NCBI RefSeq assembly: GCF_001541315.1
Contig: NZ_LMVK01000001.1
Location: 248,001-312,000 of the forward strand
Origin: Agrobacterium tumefaciens str. B6
GTDB taxonomy: Bacteria; Pseudomonadota; Alphaproteobacteria; Rhizobiales; Rhizobiaceae
Direction: 5' to 3'
DNA: 64,000 nt
Both the position numbers and the translations under genes were made by a program. Below, piece after piece: positions 9,440 through 18,335 of the stretch. Within the stretch, counting starts at the first letter, position 1. The number at the start of each line of letters is the position of its first letter. Under the pieces are notes generated by a model that was not told where the DNA came from, did no database searches, and worked only from the letters and a program-made list of their open reading frames with translations.

Positions 9440-10080
9440 GCCTCCAGACAGGTTTCGACGAATTTTTTGAACGCGCGGGCACGGTGGGAGAGCGCAAACG
9501 CATCGCCGTGCTTCCAGCCGTGTTTTTCGTCTGCGGTCATTTCACCGAATGTAGTGTCATAACCTTCGGGCTTAAAGATGGGATCATAACCGAAGCCGCT
9601 CGTTCCGCGCGGTGGCCAAACGACAGCGCCTTCCACCTCGCCACGGAAATATTCGACATGCCCGTCCGGCCAGGCAAGGCACAGCACACTGACAAAGCGG
9701 CCGGTGCGATCTTCCAGCTTCGATGCGCCACGCTCGGCAAGCGCATCCTCGACCTTCTGCATCGCCATGGCGAAGTCGCGCGTGCCGTCGGCCGTCTCCG
9801 CCCAATTGGCGGTATAGACGCCAGGCGCACCGTCAAGCGCGTCGATGACCAGACCGGAATCGTCGGACAAAGCCGGAAGACCGGATGCCTTTGCGGAGGC
9901 AAGCGCCTTGATGGCGGCATTTTCCTCGAAGGTGGTGCCCGTCTCGTCCGGCTCCGAGAAATTCAGCTCCGCCGCCGATTTGGCGGAAAAGCCGAAAGGC
10001 CCGATCAGATCGGCGATTTCGGCGATCTTGCCCTTGTTATGGCTGGCGACGACGATCGTTCTGGTATCGAGCTTGCGCAT
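9436..10080 (-). CDS. rdgB: Non-canonical purine NTP pyrophosphatase (dITP/XTP)
   Basis: A 214-residue HAM1/RdgB house-cleaning enzyme hydrolysing dITP, ITP and XTP to monophosphates so that deaminated purines are kept out of DNA and RNA. The nucleotide-binding start [13 protein letters not shown] and the metal site [15 protein letters not shown] are intact. FGYDPIF and the final HRARAFKKF are also family motifs. The frame is open further upstream, but ATG 10080 is the family start ([15 protein letters not shown]). It lies 17 bases after the rph stop. Confidence 0.96.
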   Translation of the reverse strand: MRKLDTRTIVVASHNKGKIAEIADLIGPFGFSAKSAAELNFSEPDETGTTFEENAAIKALASAKASGLPALSDDSGLVIDALDGAPGVYTANWAETADGTRDFAMAMQKVEDALAERGASKLEDRTGRFVSVLCLAWPDGHVEYFRGEVEGAVVWPPRGTSGFGYDPIFKPEGYDTTFGEMTADEKHGWKHGDAFALSHRARAFKKFVETCLEA

Positions 10081-10097
10081 CACGTTTTCCTGTCGGC

Positions 10098-10814
10098 TCA
10101 GGCGATGGCCTGTTTCTGAAGGGTGACCAGTTCGCTGCATCCGGCCTTGGCAAGACCGAGCAGCGTCAGGAATTCCTCCTCGGAGAAGGGCGCGCCTTCT
10201 GCCGTTCCCTGAACCTCGACGATGCCGCCGGAACCGGTGATGACGAAATTTGCATCGGTCTCGGCGGAGGAATCCTCGAGATAATCGAGATCGATCACCG
10301 GCTGGTTTGCGAAGATACCGCAGGAGATCGCCGCGATATGGTCCTTCAGAACCTTCTCGACCTTGATCATGTTGCGGGTTTCCATCCACTTCAGGCAATC
10401 GTGGAGCGCAATCCATGCGCCGGTGATGGAAGCGGTGCGGGTGCCGCCATCGGCCTGGATGACGTCGCAGTCGATGCTGATCTGGCGTTCGCCGAGTGCC
10501 TGCAGATCAACAACGGCGCGCAGCGAGCGGCCGATGAGGCGCTGGATTTCCTGCGTGCGGCCGCCCTGCTTGCCGGAGGCGGCTTCGCGCTTCATGCGCT
10601 CATGGGTGGAGCGCGGCAGCATGCCGTATTCGGCGGTGACCCAGCCCTTGCCGCTGTTGCGCAGCCATGGCGGCGTCTTTTCTTCCAGGCTTGCGGTGAC
10701 GAGCACATGCGTGTCGCCGAATTTTACCAGACAGGAACCTTCGGCATGTTTCGAGAAATTGCGCTCGAAGGAAACCTTGCGCATCTGGTCGGTTTTTCTG
10801 CCTGAAGGCCGCAT
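10098..10814 (-). CDS. rph: Ribonuclease PH
   Basis: A 238-residue phosphorolytic 3'-5' exoribonuclease that trims tRNA 3' ends using phosphate. The N-terminus [20 protein letters not shown], the phosphate-site region around [29 protein letters not shown] (cited in part), and the catalytic segment [12 protein letters not shown] are those of full-length active RNase PH. The start is set at 10814 from the family N-terminus; the open frame reaches back to 10937. First gene of the rph-rdgB-hemW set, divergent from hrcA with 135 bases between start codons. Confidence 0.96.
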   Translation of the reverse strand: MRPSGRKTDQMRKVSFERNFSKHAEGSCLVKFGDTHVLVTASLEEKTPPWLRNSGKGWVTAEYGMLPRSTHERMKREAASGKQGGRTQEIQRLIGRSLRAVVDLQALGERQISIDCDVIQADGGTRTASITGAWIALHDCLKWMETRNMIKVEKVLKDHIAAISCGIFANQPVIDLDYLEDSSAETDANFVITGSGGIVEVQGTAEGAPFSEEEFLTLLGLAKAGCSELVTLQKQAIA

Positions 10815-10949
10815 ATGATCCACTCTCCATGTTGGTCCCTGCCTTCTAAGGCGCGCTCCGGGCTTTTGCAAAGCCAATTTCCATTTTGCCGCGGCGTTGC
10901 AACGCATTATATTGATGCGAGCTGGTTTGAACGACAAAGAACGGACGAA

Positions 10950-12041
10950 ATGGGTTTTTCCGCACCGCTATCAAAAGATCAGGCATCATTGCTGGATGAA
11001 CGGTCTCGGGAAATTTTCCGGCGCATCGTTGAAGGCTATCTCGATACGGGTGAGCCGCTCGGATCCCGCAGCCTGTCGCGGCTGTTGCCGATGTCGCTTT
11101 CGCCCGCCTCCGTCCGCAATGTCATGAGCGATCTTGAGGAACTCGGCCTCATCTATTCGCCGCATATCAGCGCTGGGCGCCTGCCCACCCAGACGGGGCT
11201 GCGCTTTTTCGTCGACGCCTTCATGCAGGTGGGTGATCTGCCCGCGGAAGAAAGGGCGAATATCGACCGTCAGATCGGGCCGGTCGCCGGCCACGAGCAG
11301 TCGTTGGAAGGGTTGTTGACCGAGGCAAGCCGCATGCTGTCAGGCATGTCGCGCGGCGCCGGCCTGGTGCTGACCGCCAAGAATGATGTCATCCTCAAAC
11401 ATGTGGAATTCATAAGGCTGGAGCCCACCAAGGCGCTCGCCGTGCTGGTCGGCGATCACAATCAGGTCGAAAACCGCATCATTGAATTGCCTGCCGGCAT
11501 TTCGTCATCGCAATTGATCGAGGCGGCGAATTTCATCAATGCCCATCTGTCCGGCCAGACGCTGCAGGAATTGCGGACACAGTTCCAGAAGCAGCAGGCG
11601 GAACTGCAATCGGAACTCGGCACGCTGGCGCAGGATCTCATCGAGCGCGGTCTGGCCGTCTGGGCGGGTGACAATGAGGAGGGCAAGCTTGGCCGCCTCA
11701 TCGTTCGCGGACGCTCCAACCTGCTGGAGGGTCTCGCCGGTGAAGAAGATATCGATCGGGTGCGCCTGCTGTTCGATGATCTGGAGCGCAAGGAAAACCT
11801 CATCGAAATCCTCAACCTCGCGGAAAGCGGCTCCGGGGTCAGGATTTTCATCGGCTCTGAAAACAAGCTGTTTTCGCTCTCCGGTTCTTCTCTGATCGTC
11901 GCGCCCTATCGCGATGAGGACAATCGCGTCGTGGGCGCGGTCGGCGTTATCGGCCCCACCAGGCTGAATTATGCCCGTATCGTGCCAATGGTGGATTATA
12001 CTGCGCAGATCATGGCGCGCCTTTCCCGCAAGCAAAGATAG
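10950..12041 (+). CDS. hrcA: Heat-inducible transcription repressor HrcA
   Basis: A 363-residue repressor with an N-terminal winged helix (about 20-90, containing [30 protein letters not shown]) and a GAF-like C-terminal dimerisation/inducer domain. HrcA normally binds the CIRCE element (TTAGCACTC-N9-GAGTGCTAA) to repress groESL. No CIRCE is present near hrcA or grpE here, so its targets lie elsewhere. ATG 10950 gives the usual family N-terminus ([11 protein letters not shown]), in preference to an open frame reaching 10815 that would overlap the rph start. Followed after 114 bases by grpE, the standard order. Confidence 0.96.
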   Translation: MGFSAPLSKDQASLLDERSREIFRRIVEGYLDTGEPLGSRSLSRLLPMSLSPASVRNVMSDLEELGLIYSPHISAGRLPTQTGLRFFVDAFMQVGDLPAEERANIDRQIGPVAGHEQSLEGLLTEASRMLSGMSRGAGLVLTAKNDVILKHVEFIRLEPTKALAVLVGDHNQVENRIIELPAGISSSQLIEAANFINAHLSGQTLQELRTQFQKQQAELQSELGTLAQDLIERGLAVWAGDNEEGKLGRLIVRGRSNLLEGLAGEEDIDRVRLLFDDLERKENLIEILNLAESGSGVRIFIGSENKLFSLSGSSLIVAPYRDEDNRVVGAVGVIGPTRLNYARIVPMVDYTAQIMARLSRKQR

Positions 12042-12088
12042 GACAAGCCCGCAAAGGTCAGAGAATGCGGCAAGCTTTTCGCCGCAAG

Positions 12089-12117
12089 CCTTGATTTTTG
12101 CCCGTCAAAGCTCGATA
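12089..12117 (+). promoter_or_regulatory. Sigma-32-like heat-shock promoter for grpE
   Basis: CTTGATT at 12089-12095, a 14-base spacer and CTCGATAT at 12110-12117 approximate the RpoH consensus CTTGAAA-N14-CCCCATnT. Placed 38 bases before the grpE ATG, it would allow grpE to be heat-induced separately from hrcA. Prediction by eye. Confidence 0.5.
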
Positions 12118-12155
12118 TCGGGCGCAACCAACAATATTCAAATCTGGAGAACGTC

Positions 12156-12791
12156 ATGACCGACGATACAAAAAAGCCCGGACCTGACGCGGACGTCGCG
12201 GAAGATTTTGTCGATCTTGCCCAGGCAGGTGAAGAACAGGCCGAAACGGCAGAACCCGATCCGGTCGAGCTGCTCAAGGCTGAGAACGCCGATCTGCGCG
12301 ATAAATTCCTGCGACTTGCGGCCGAGATGGACAATCTTCGCCGTCGCACCGAACGCGATGTCAAGGATGCCAAGGCCTATTCCCTGGCAGGTTTTGCACG
12401 CGATATGCTCGCCGTTTCCGATAATCTTCGCCGTGCGCTCGAAGCCATTCCCGATGAGCTCAAGACCAATGGTGAAGCCGGTCTCAACGGCCTCATCGAA
12501 GGCGTCGAGATGACGGAACGTTCGATGCTGTCGACGCTGGAACGCCACGGCGTGAAGAAGATCGATGCCGAGGGCCAGAAGTTCGACCCGAATTTCCATC
12601 AGGCCATGTTCGAAATTCCGAATACGGCGGTTCCGAACAATACGGTGCTGCAGGTGGTCCAGGCTGGTTTCACCATCGGCGATCGCGTGCTGCGCCCCGC
12701 CATGGTCGGTGTCGCCAAGGGTGGCCCGAAGGTGGAGACAGCCGCCTCTGCCGAGCCGGGCACCTCGTCTCTCAATGAAAAAGACGCGTAA
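12156..12791 (+). CDS. grpE: Nucleotide exchange factor GrpE
   Basis: A 211-residue cochaperone that releases ADP from DnaK. It has an acidic N-terminal tail (1-40), a long coiled-coil helix (about 40-95, [26 protein letters not shown]) and a C-terminal beta domain containing [14 protein letters not shown] and [27 protein letters not shown], the PROSITE-type GrpE signature. Downstream of hrcA, with its own heat-shock-like promoter at 12089-12117 and a strong terminator at 12812-12840. Confidence 0.97.
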   Translation: MTDDTKKPGPDADVAEDFVDLAQAGEEQAETAEPDPVELLKAENADLRDKFLRLAAEMDNLRRRTERDVKDAKAYSLAGFARDMLAVSDNLRRALEAIPDELKTNGEAGLNGLIEGVEMTERSMLSTLERHGVKKIDAEGQKFDPNFHQAMFEIPNTAVPNNTVLQVVQAGFTIGDRVLRPAMVGVAKGGPKVETAASAEPGTSSLNEKDA

Positions 12792-12811
12792 GGCATCTGT
12801 CTTTACGTCAT

Positions 12812-12840
12812 AAAAAACGCGCCTTCAGGGCGCGTTTTTT
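12812..12840. terminator. Bidirectional terminator between grpE and ptsN
   Basis: A 12-bp perfect stem (AAAAAACGCGCC / GGCGCGTTTTTT) around a TTCAG loop. A and T runs on either side let it end both rightward grpE and leftward ptsN transcription. Confidence 0.9.
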
Positions 12841-12872
12841 ATTGCCGTTAAACTGAGAGAGCCGGCCTGCGA

Positions 12873-13334
12873 TCAAGCCGCCGTCGCCTGTTCCTGATTG
12901 AGGAAGGCGTAGATTGCCGTGTCAGAATCGGTCGCGCGCAGCTTGGCCACCAGCTCAGGGTCGCGCAGGGCGCGTGCAATTCTGGACAAAGCCTTCAGAT
13001 GATCCGCGCCGGCGCCCTCGGGCGCAAGCAGCAGGAAGACCAGATCGACCGGCTGGTCATCCAGCGCTTCGAAATCGACCGGCGTTTCAAGGCGTGCGAA
13101 AACGCCGGTGATCTGGTGAATACTGTTGAGCTTGCCATGCGGAATGGCAATGCCGTGGCCCACACCGGTGGAGCCGAGCTTCTCGCGCTGGAGGATGACG
13201 TCGAAAACTTCCCGTTCCGAGACTCCGGTAATTCTGGCTGCCTTTGCAGCCAGCTCCTGAAGCAATTGCTTTTTGGAATTCACCTTGAGGGCGGGAATAA
13301 TCGCATCTTGTTGCAGCAAATCTGCCAACGCCAT
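12873..13334 (-). CDS. ptsN: PTS IIA-like nitrogen regulatory protein PtsN (EIIA-Ntr)
   Basis: A 153-residue EIIA-Ntr. The phosphorylated histidine is H66 in GIAIPHGKL. It receives phosphate from NPr/EI-Ntr and links nitrogen status to potassium transport, carbon use and, in rhizobia, other regulators. It is the last gene of the leftward lptC-lptA-lptB-rpoN-hpf-ptsN run, the classical rpoN neighbourhood. It lies 82 bases after hpf. Full length. Confidence 0.96.
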   Translation of the reverse strand: MALADLLQQDAIIPALKVNSKKQLLQELAAKAARITGVSEREVFDVILQREKLGSTGVGHGIAIPHGKLNSIHQITGVFARLETPVDFEALDDQPVDLVFLLLAPEGAGADHLKALSRIARALRDPELVAKLRATDSDTAIYAFLNQEQATAA

Positions 13335-13416
13335 TCTCTTTTTCCTTCATGCCATCGAGACGATGCAGGAGGCAGATGCATTTTCGCGCTCTGCCTCCCA
13401 CGTCTTGTCAGACTGT

Positions 13417-13989
13417 TCAGCTCTTGATCGTTTCCGCGTCGATCCAGCCAATATTGCCGTCATGACGCCGATAAACGATGTTGAGATATTCTTTGCCGGG
13501 GCTGCGGAAGAGCAGAACCGGTTCGTCGGTCATGTCGAGCGCCATCACGGCGCTGGCGACTGACATTGTCTTAATCTGTTTCGAACTCTCCGCCACAATG
13601 GTGGGTGCGTAATCTTCAGGAACCTCGTGGTCCTCATCGGGAACAGCATCCATCACCGTATAGGCGATTTCCTGCGACACGCCATTCAAACCACTGTGGT
13701 GGTCCTTCAGCTTGCGCTTGTAGCGACGCAGGCGCTTCTCGATCCGCTCGGCGGCGGCGTCGAAGCTGGCTTGCGGATCATTTGCCTGACCCGCCGCATG
13801 CAATACAACGCCCGTATCGAGATGCAGCTTGCAGTCGGCGGCAAAACGCGATCCGGACTTCTCCACGGTCACTTGGCCTGAATACCCCCCATCGAAGTAT
13901 TTGGTAACTGCCAGACCTATATTGTCCTCGATCCGTTGACGGAAAGATTCACCGATCTCCATATGTTTACCAGATACACGCACACTCAT
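13417..13989 (-). CDS. hpf: Ribosome hibernation promoting factor (long form)
   Basis: A 190-residue long HPF: an N-terminal S30AE/sigma-54-modulation domain (1-110, starting MSVRVSGKHMEIGESF) and a C-terminal dimerisation domain ending near DGNIGWIDAETIKS. Long HPF alone dimerises 70S ribosomes into inactive 100S particles in stationary phase. The frame is open to 14049, but ATG 13989 has the family N-terminus. Located between rpoN and ptsN, as in most proteobacteria. Confidence 0.95.
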   Translation of the reverse strand: MSVRVSGKHMEIGESFRQRIEDNIGLAVTKYFDGGYSGQVTVEKSGSRFAADCKLHLDTGVVLHAAGQANDPQASFDAAAERIEKRLRRYKRKLKDHHSGLNGVSQEIAYTVMDAVPDEDHEVPEDYAPTIVAESSKQIKTMSVASAVMALDMTDEPVLLFRSPGKEYLNIVYRRHDGNIGWIDAETIKS

Positions 13990-14223
13990 GGAAATTTTCC
14001 TTTTTGTAGTGATTTGCGAGTACCAGCTTACGTCAAGCCGCGCGCGCATCCAAGCGTTTCGAAGACCTTAAAAAGCCTCCATTTGAATTTTACGCCCATG
14101 GACGGTGGAGATGAATCCGTTACAAATGACCTTGCTTACGTGTGCGGCGGGCTTCTAGCCCCTGGCGTGGCAAGAGTCAATGGTGCGGCAAAAAACCGCC
14201 CCAAACGTGAATGGGCTCGTTGC

Positions 14224-15774
14224 TCAGAAGGCGGAAAGCTTGGCCTGCGCCTTCTTTTCCCGACGCCTCTGCACGGAGGAGGGGATGTTCATCGCCTCGC
14301 GATATTTGGCGACCGTGCGGCGGGCGATATCGATGCCGCTCTTTTTCAGATTGTCGACGATGTCGTCGTCGGAAAGGACTGCCTCGGCGGCCTCCTGCGC
14401 GATCATGGCCTTGATGCGGTGACGCACCGCTTCCGCCGAATGGCTGTCTCCGCCTTCCACGGCGCTGATCGAGACGCTGAAGAAATATTTGAGCTCAAAC
14501 AGCCCGCGTGGCGTCAGCATGTATTTTTTGGACGTTACCCGGCTGACGGTGGATTCGTGCATCTTGATGGCGTCGGCCACCGTCTTGAGGTTCAGCGGGC
14601 GTAGCTGGTCGACACCATTGACGAGGAAGGCATCCTGCTGGCGCACGATTTCCGTCGCCACCTTCATGATTGTCCGGGCGCGCTGGTCTAGGCTGCGGGT
14701 CAGCCAATGGGCCGTCTGCATGCATTCGGCCAGAAAATCCTGATCCTCGCCCGCGCGCGCCTTATGTTTCGACACCTCGGCGAAGTAACTCTGGTTGATG
14801 AGCACGCGCGGCAGGGTCTCGGGGTTGATTTCCACCAGCCAGCCGCCGGTGGAGGAGGGGCGAACGATAATGTCGGGAACGATGGTCTCCGAAACCATCG
14901 AGTCGTAACCTGCGCCGGGGCGGGGGTTGAGCGTGCGGATTTCCGCCAGCATATCGAGGAGGTCTTCCTCATCGACACCGCAGATTTTTTTCAAGGAAGC
15001 GAAGTCGCGTTTCGCGAGAAGTTCCAGATTATCGACGAAAGCCCGCATGGCCGGGTCTAGCCGATCCTTCTGGGCCAGCTGGATCGCCAGACATTCGCTC
15101 AGGGAACGGGAAAATACACCCGGTGGGTCGAAGCCCTGAAGCGTCTTCAGGACGTGCTCGACTGCCGACGGCGCCGCTCCCAGCCGTTCGGCGACATCAT
15201 CGACGGCATCAGCCGCAATATAGCCGGTTTCATCGAGCTGGCCGATCAGCGCATCGGCGATCATCCGGTCCTCGGCGGCTGATATGGCGAGCGGCAATTG
15301 CTGATTGAGATGGTCGCCGAGGCTCTGTCTGGCCGCGACGAAATCATCGAGGTCATAACTTTCCCCGGACTCCTGACCGGGCATGGATTTCCATTGGCCG
15401 GCCAGTTCAGGCGCATCGGCTTTTCGGGGCTCAGCATCGTCGGGAAAGACGTTTTCGAAGCTGGTATCCAGTTGCTCGCCGAGATTTGCGGCGCGATCGC
15501 CATACCAATCGTCACTGTCTGATGTCACCGTGGCGGATCTCTCCGAGCCTTCGCTGTCCGCGTCGCCGAAACTCTCCGCCTCTACCGGGGCATCGCTGCT
15601 CAAATCGCCATCGTTTGCCGCAATTTCCAGCAATGGATTGCGCTCCACCTCCTGCGCGATGAACTGCGTCAGCTCGAAATGCGTCATCTGAAGCAGCTGG
15701 ATGGACTGCATCAGTTGCGGTGTCATTACAAGAGACTGGTTTTGACGCAGCAAAAGGCTGGCAGACAATGCCAT
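14224..15774 (-). CDS. rpoN: RNA polymerase sigma-54 factor
   Basis: A 516-residue sigma-54. Region I is the glutamine/leucine-rich N-terminus (LRQNQSLVMTPQLMQSIQLLQM) that contacts activators; an acidic region II follows; the core-binding and helix-turn-helix regions come next, and the RpoN box ARRTVAKYRE is at 484-493. It recognises GG/GC (-24/-12) promoters for nitrogen, dicarboxylate and other functions. The gap to lptB upstream (15775-16039) contains two palindromic repeats, so rpoN probably has its own promoter there. hpf begins 234 bases downstream. Confidence 0.98.
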   Translation of the reverse strand: MALSASLLLRQNQSLVMTPQLMQSIQLLQMTHFELTQFIAQEVERNPLLEIAANDGDLSSDAPVEAESFGDADSEGSERSATVTSDSDDWYGDRAANLGEQLDTSFENVFPDDAEPRKADAPELAGQWKSMPGQESGESYDLDDFVAARQSLGDHLNQQLPLAISAAEDRMIADALIGQLDETGYIAADAVDDVAERLGAAPSAVEHVLKTLQGFDPPGVFSRSLSECLAIQLAQKDRLDPAMRAFVDNLELLAKRDFASLKKICGVDEEDLLDMLAEIRTLNPRPGAGYDSMVSETIVPDIIVRPSSTGGWLVEINPETLPRVLINQSYFAEVSKHKARAGEDQDFLAECMQTAHWLTRSLDQRARTIMKVATEIVRQQDAFLVNGVDQLRPLNLKTVADAIKMHESTVSRVTSKKYMLTPRGLFELKYFFSVSISAVEGGDSHSAEAVRHRIKAMIAQEAAEAVLSDDDIVDNLKKSGIDIARRTVAKYREAMNIPSSVQRRREKKAQAKLSAF

Positions 15775-15931
15775 GGCGGACGCGAAACTCCCCTTACAGC
15801 TTCTCCATGGCCACAGTTTTCATAAATTTTGCGGAGGCGATGGAACTTGGCCCAAAAATTGCTTTTTTATCTTGTTTGGTCAAGCGTCAGGGCGGGGCGC
15901 GATGAAGAATCTTTCGCGCGCCCATCATGAT

Positions 15932-15958
15932 GATTTTAGGTCGAAACGACCTAAAATC
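15932..15958. repeat. Perfect palindrome upstream of rpoN
   Basis: Two exact 12-base arms, GATTTTAGGTCG and CGACCTAAAATC, flank AAA. TCATGA lies just outside on both sides, extending the symmetry imperfectly. It resembles short palindromic intergenic elements common in rhizobial genomes. Alternatively it could be an operator for rpoN or a transcription-end structure for lptB. Confidence 0.6.
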
Positions 15959-15985
15959 TTAAATCATGATCTAGATCATATAATT

Positions 15986-16035
15986 AGAGCGGGATTTCAA
16001 GCGAAAACCGCACACACTTTTCGCTATCCCGCTCT
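15986..16035. repeat. Inverted repeat next to the lptB 3' end
   Basis: AGAGCGGGAT and ATCCCGCTCT at the ends, plus AGCGAAAA and TTTTCGCT inside, form an interrupted hairpin of 50 bases, 4 bases beyond the lptB stop. Its A/T-rich core (GCGAAAACCG...TTTTCGC) resembles another dispersed repeat of Agrobacterium/Rhizobium. In the leftward direction it could also act as an RNA-processing or attenuation site between lptB and rpoN. Confidence 0.6.
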
Positions 16036-16039
16036 GGGT

Positions 16040-16849
16040 TCAAAGGCTAAAATTGTTGCCGAGATAGAGACGGCGTACATCCGGATTGTTGACGATATCG
16101 TCTGGACGCCCATGCGTCAGAACCTCGCCGGCATGGATGATGTAGGCGCGGTCGATGAGACCGAGCGTTTCACGGACGTTGTGGTCGGTCACGAGAACGC
16201 CGATGCCGCGCGCTGTCAGGTGTCTCACCAGATTCTGGATATCGCTGACAGAAATCGGATCAACGCCCGCGAAGGGTTCGTCGAGCAGCATGAAAGTCGG
16301 ATCGGTCGCAAGAGCGCGCGCGATTTCCAGACGCCGCCGCTCGCCGCCCGAAAGCGCCACGGCAGGGGATTTGCGCAGCTGCGCGATGTGAAACTCTTCC
16401 AGCAGCTCATCAAGCTTGTGGTTGCGCTTGGCTGCGTCCGGCTCATGCACTTCCAGCACGGCGCGGATGTTTTCCTCAACCGTGAGGCCGCGGAAAATCG
16501 ATGCTTCCTGCGGCAGATAACCGACGCCGAGACGGGCGCGACGATACATCGGCATGGTGGTGACATCATTGCCGTTGATGGCGATCTTGCCGGTATCGAC
16601 GGGTACCAAGCCCGTGATCATGTAAAAACAGGTGGTCTTTCCGGCGCCGTTCGGGCCGAGCAGTCCCACGGCCTCGCCACGGCGCACGACCAGCGAAACC
16701 CCGTTGACGACACGACGCGTATTATAGGTCTTCGTCAGGCCATGCGCGATCAGCGTGCCCTGATAGGGGGTCTTGTCCGCCGGTGGGACCGCGTCCGCGG
16801 ATCGGCTGCGTCCGCCGCCGAATATCTTTGAGATCGAGGGTATCTTCAC
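16040..16849 (-). CDS. lptB: LPS export ABC transporter ATP-binding protein LptB
   Basis: A 269-residue cytoplasmic ATPase that powers extraction of lipopolysaccharide from the inner membrane with LptF, LptG and LptC. Walker A is GPNGAGKT (65-72), the ABC signature LSGGERRRLEIARAL, and Walker B FMLLDEPFAGVDP. It has an N-terminal extension of about 30 residues beyond the E. coli protein; an internal start would be possible, but ATG 16849 lies only 9 bases after lptA and suits an operon. Part of lptC-lptA-lptB. Confidence 0.95.
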   Translation of the reverse strand: MKIPSISKIFGGGRSRSADAVPPADKTPYQGTLIAHGLTKTYNTRRVVNGVSLVVRRGEAVGLLGPNGAGKTTCFYMITGLVPVDTGKIAINGNDVTTMPMYRRARLGVGYLPQEASIFRGLTVEENIRAVLEVHEPDAAKRNHKLDELLEEFHIAQLRKSPAVALSGGERRRLEIARALATDPTFMLLDEPFAGVDPISVSDIQNLVRHLTARGIGVLVTDHNVRETLGLIDRAYIIHAGEVLTHGRPDDIVNNPDVRRLYLGNNFSL

Positions 16850-16858
16850 GAGGAAAGA

Positions 16859-17422
16859 CTACTGTTTTTTCTGGGATTTCGGATCAAGCATGATCCGAAC
16901 AGGGCCGCCGCAGCTTTCGAGCTTGGCCTGTCCCGTATTCATGAGGACGGTCAGCTTGCAGCCGGTGAAGACATTCGTGCCCTCGGACAGCACGACCTGC
17001 TTGCCCGTGAGGATGAAGGTCTGCGCCGCCATGTCGAATTCGCCGTGATCGGCCGTCGCCTTCTGGGTCTCGGACGTCAGATAGACATTATTGTCGACGA
17101 AGATTTTTTCGATATTGGCGTCGCCGCTGGTGAGCGATGAACCCTCGCCCTTGTAGTTCACCGTCATCTTGCCGGCCTGAAGGGTGGTCGTTCCCTGCAC
17201 CACCTTCACATTGCCGGTGAAATAGGCCTTGCGCTCCTGATCGCGAATCTCGAGCTGATCGCTTTCAATCGCGATCGGCTGGTCGCCGGAGAGCTTGACG
17301 CCCTGCATGTTGCTGGTGGTGTTCTGGGCGAAAGCCACAGTTGCAAGACACGAAAAAACAAGACCTGCGGCTGCGAGGCCGGCGGATTTGCCAAGGGAAA
17401 CGGGACGGGAAATTTGCATCAT
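16859..17422 (-). CDS. lptA: LPS transport periplasmic protein LptA (OstA-like N-terminal domain)
   Basis: A periplasmic protein of about 187 residues that forms the bridge carrying LPS between membranes. From ATG 17422 it has a signal peptide with hydrophobic core AGLAAAGLVFSCLATVAFA, then the OstA beta-jellyroll beginning near LSGDQPIAIESDQLEIRD with the repeated pattern YFTGNVKVVQGTTTLQAGKMTV. ATG 17449, overlapping the lptC end by 14 bases, is a possible longer start; the far upstream open frame to 17542 is inside lptC. Sits between lptC and lptB. Confidence 0.88.
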   Translation of the reverse strand: MMQISRPVSLGKSAGLAAAGLVFSCLATVAFAQNTTSNMQGVKLSGDQPIAIESDQLEIRDQERKAYFTGNVKVVQGTTTLQAGKMTVNYKGEGSSLTSGDANIEKIFVDNNVYLTSETQKATADHGEFDMAAQTFILTGKQVVLSEGTNVFTGCKLTVLMNTGQAKLESCGGPVRIMLDPKSQKKQ

Positions 17423-17435
17423 CTGGACCGGGCTC

Positions 17436-18101
17436 TCACTTGCCTTCATTCTTGATATTGGATGCAGCGATACGTGCCCGTACCTGCCCCGAAAATGTAA
17501 TTGTCTTGCCATTATCGGCGATGTCAATCGATTGCGCAACAATCGAGCCGTCGTTTGTTTTGATCGAAACCGGCTCCTGGCTGCTCATTTTCCCGGCCTT
17601 CAGATCGACATCCGCAGACTGGAACTTCGCTTGTATGCCATTGCTGAGATTGATGTCAAAAGGGGCGGTCATCTTCAGCTTGTTGGTGGCCCGGTCAAAA
17701 ATGCCTTCATGGGCGATCACCTGGGCGATACCGTCATTCACCGGCACTGCGGCCAGAACCTTCTCAAGCGTCATCAGGTTGGGGTTGGCGATGTCCTGCA
17801 ACGCACGGTCGGCGTTCATGGAATAATCGATCCCCTTCTCGTTGCGGCCGGCAACGGCAGGTTTTTCCATCACGATCTTGCCGTCTTCAATTCGCGCGCT
17901 CTCCAGAGAGACCTCATCGGGCGCCCAGGTTCGGATAACCGAGACGGCGATGAAGGCGAGCGAAACGATGGCTGCGCCGAGCGGCAGAATGATTTTCAGC
18001 CGTTTCACGCGCGCAGAATGCCTCAGCGCGGTGTCATAGGCACCGTTCTGGTCATTGGGCAGCGAGAATGCTGGCGCGGGTTCGCGGAGTCTTTCGAGCA
18101 T
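17436..18101 (-). CDS. lptC: LPS export ABC transporter periplasmic protein LptC
   Basis: A bitopic inner-membrane protein of about 221 residues: a short cytoplasmic N-terminus, one transmembrane helix (about 35-53, IILPLGAAIVSLAFIAVSVI) and a periplasmic OstA-like beta domain. It accepts LPS from LptBFG and hands it to LptA. ATG 18101 (MLERLREPAP) is preferred over 18146. Sequence identity in LptC families is low, so the call leans on topology, length and position directly before lptA-lptB. Confidence 0.9.
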   Translation of the reverse strand: MLERLREPAPAFSLPNDQNGAYDTALRHSARVKRLKIILPLGAAIVSLAFIAVSVIRTWAPDEVSLESARIEDGKIVMEKPAVAGRNEKGIDYSMNADRALQDIANPNLMTLEKVLAAVPVNDGIAQVIAHEGIFDRATNKLKMTAPFDINLSNGIQAKFQSADVDLKAGKMSSQEPVSIKTNDGSIVAQSIDIADNGKTITFSGQVRARIAASNIKNEGK

Positions 18102-18335
18102 AAGAGTGGGTCCGGAATGCTTCCCCGGCGCCATTCTGGCGCACAATCGAAGCTTGTGTCTCTATCTAAATGTCTTTGGCATGAGTGCTTTGTCCTGCCA
18201 ATATGGTTTTTGTCTGGAGAGGTGCAAGGGAAATGCGAATTTTATCGTAATTCTGGTTTCCTTATTGTTTCCTTGCGGCTTCGCGTTAGAAGAACCATAT
18301 GGCCTGAAACGCAAAAGCGCATGACAGAGGTTTCT

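Noticed and set aside
10815-12155. CIRCE element controlling hrcA or grpE
   Set aside because: No TTAGCACTC/GAGTGCTAA inverted repeat is present in the upstream regions.
17295-18335. Long N-terminal extension of sppA
   Set aside because: It is antisense to lptA and lptC. SppA family similarity and a good ribosome-binding site start at 18336.
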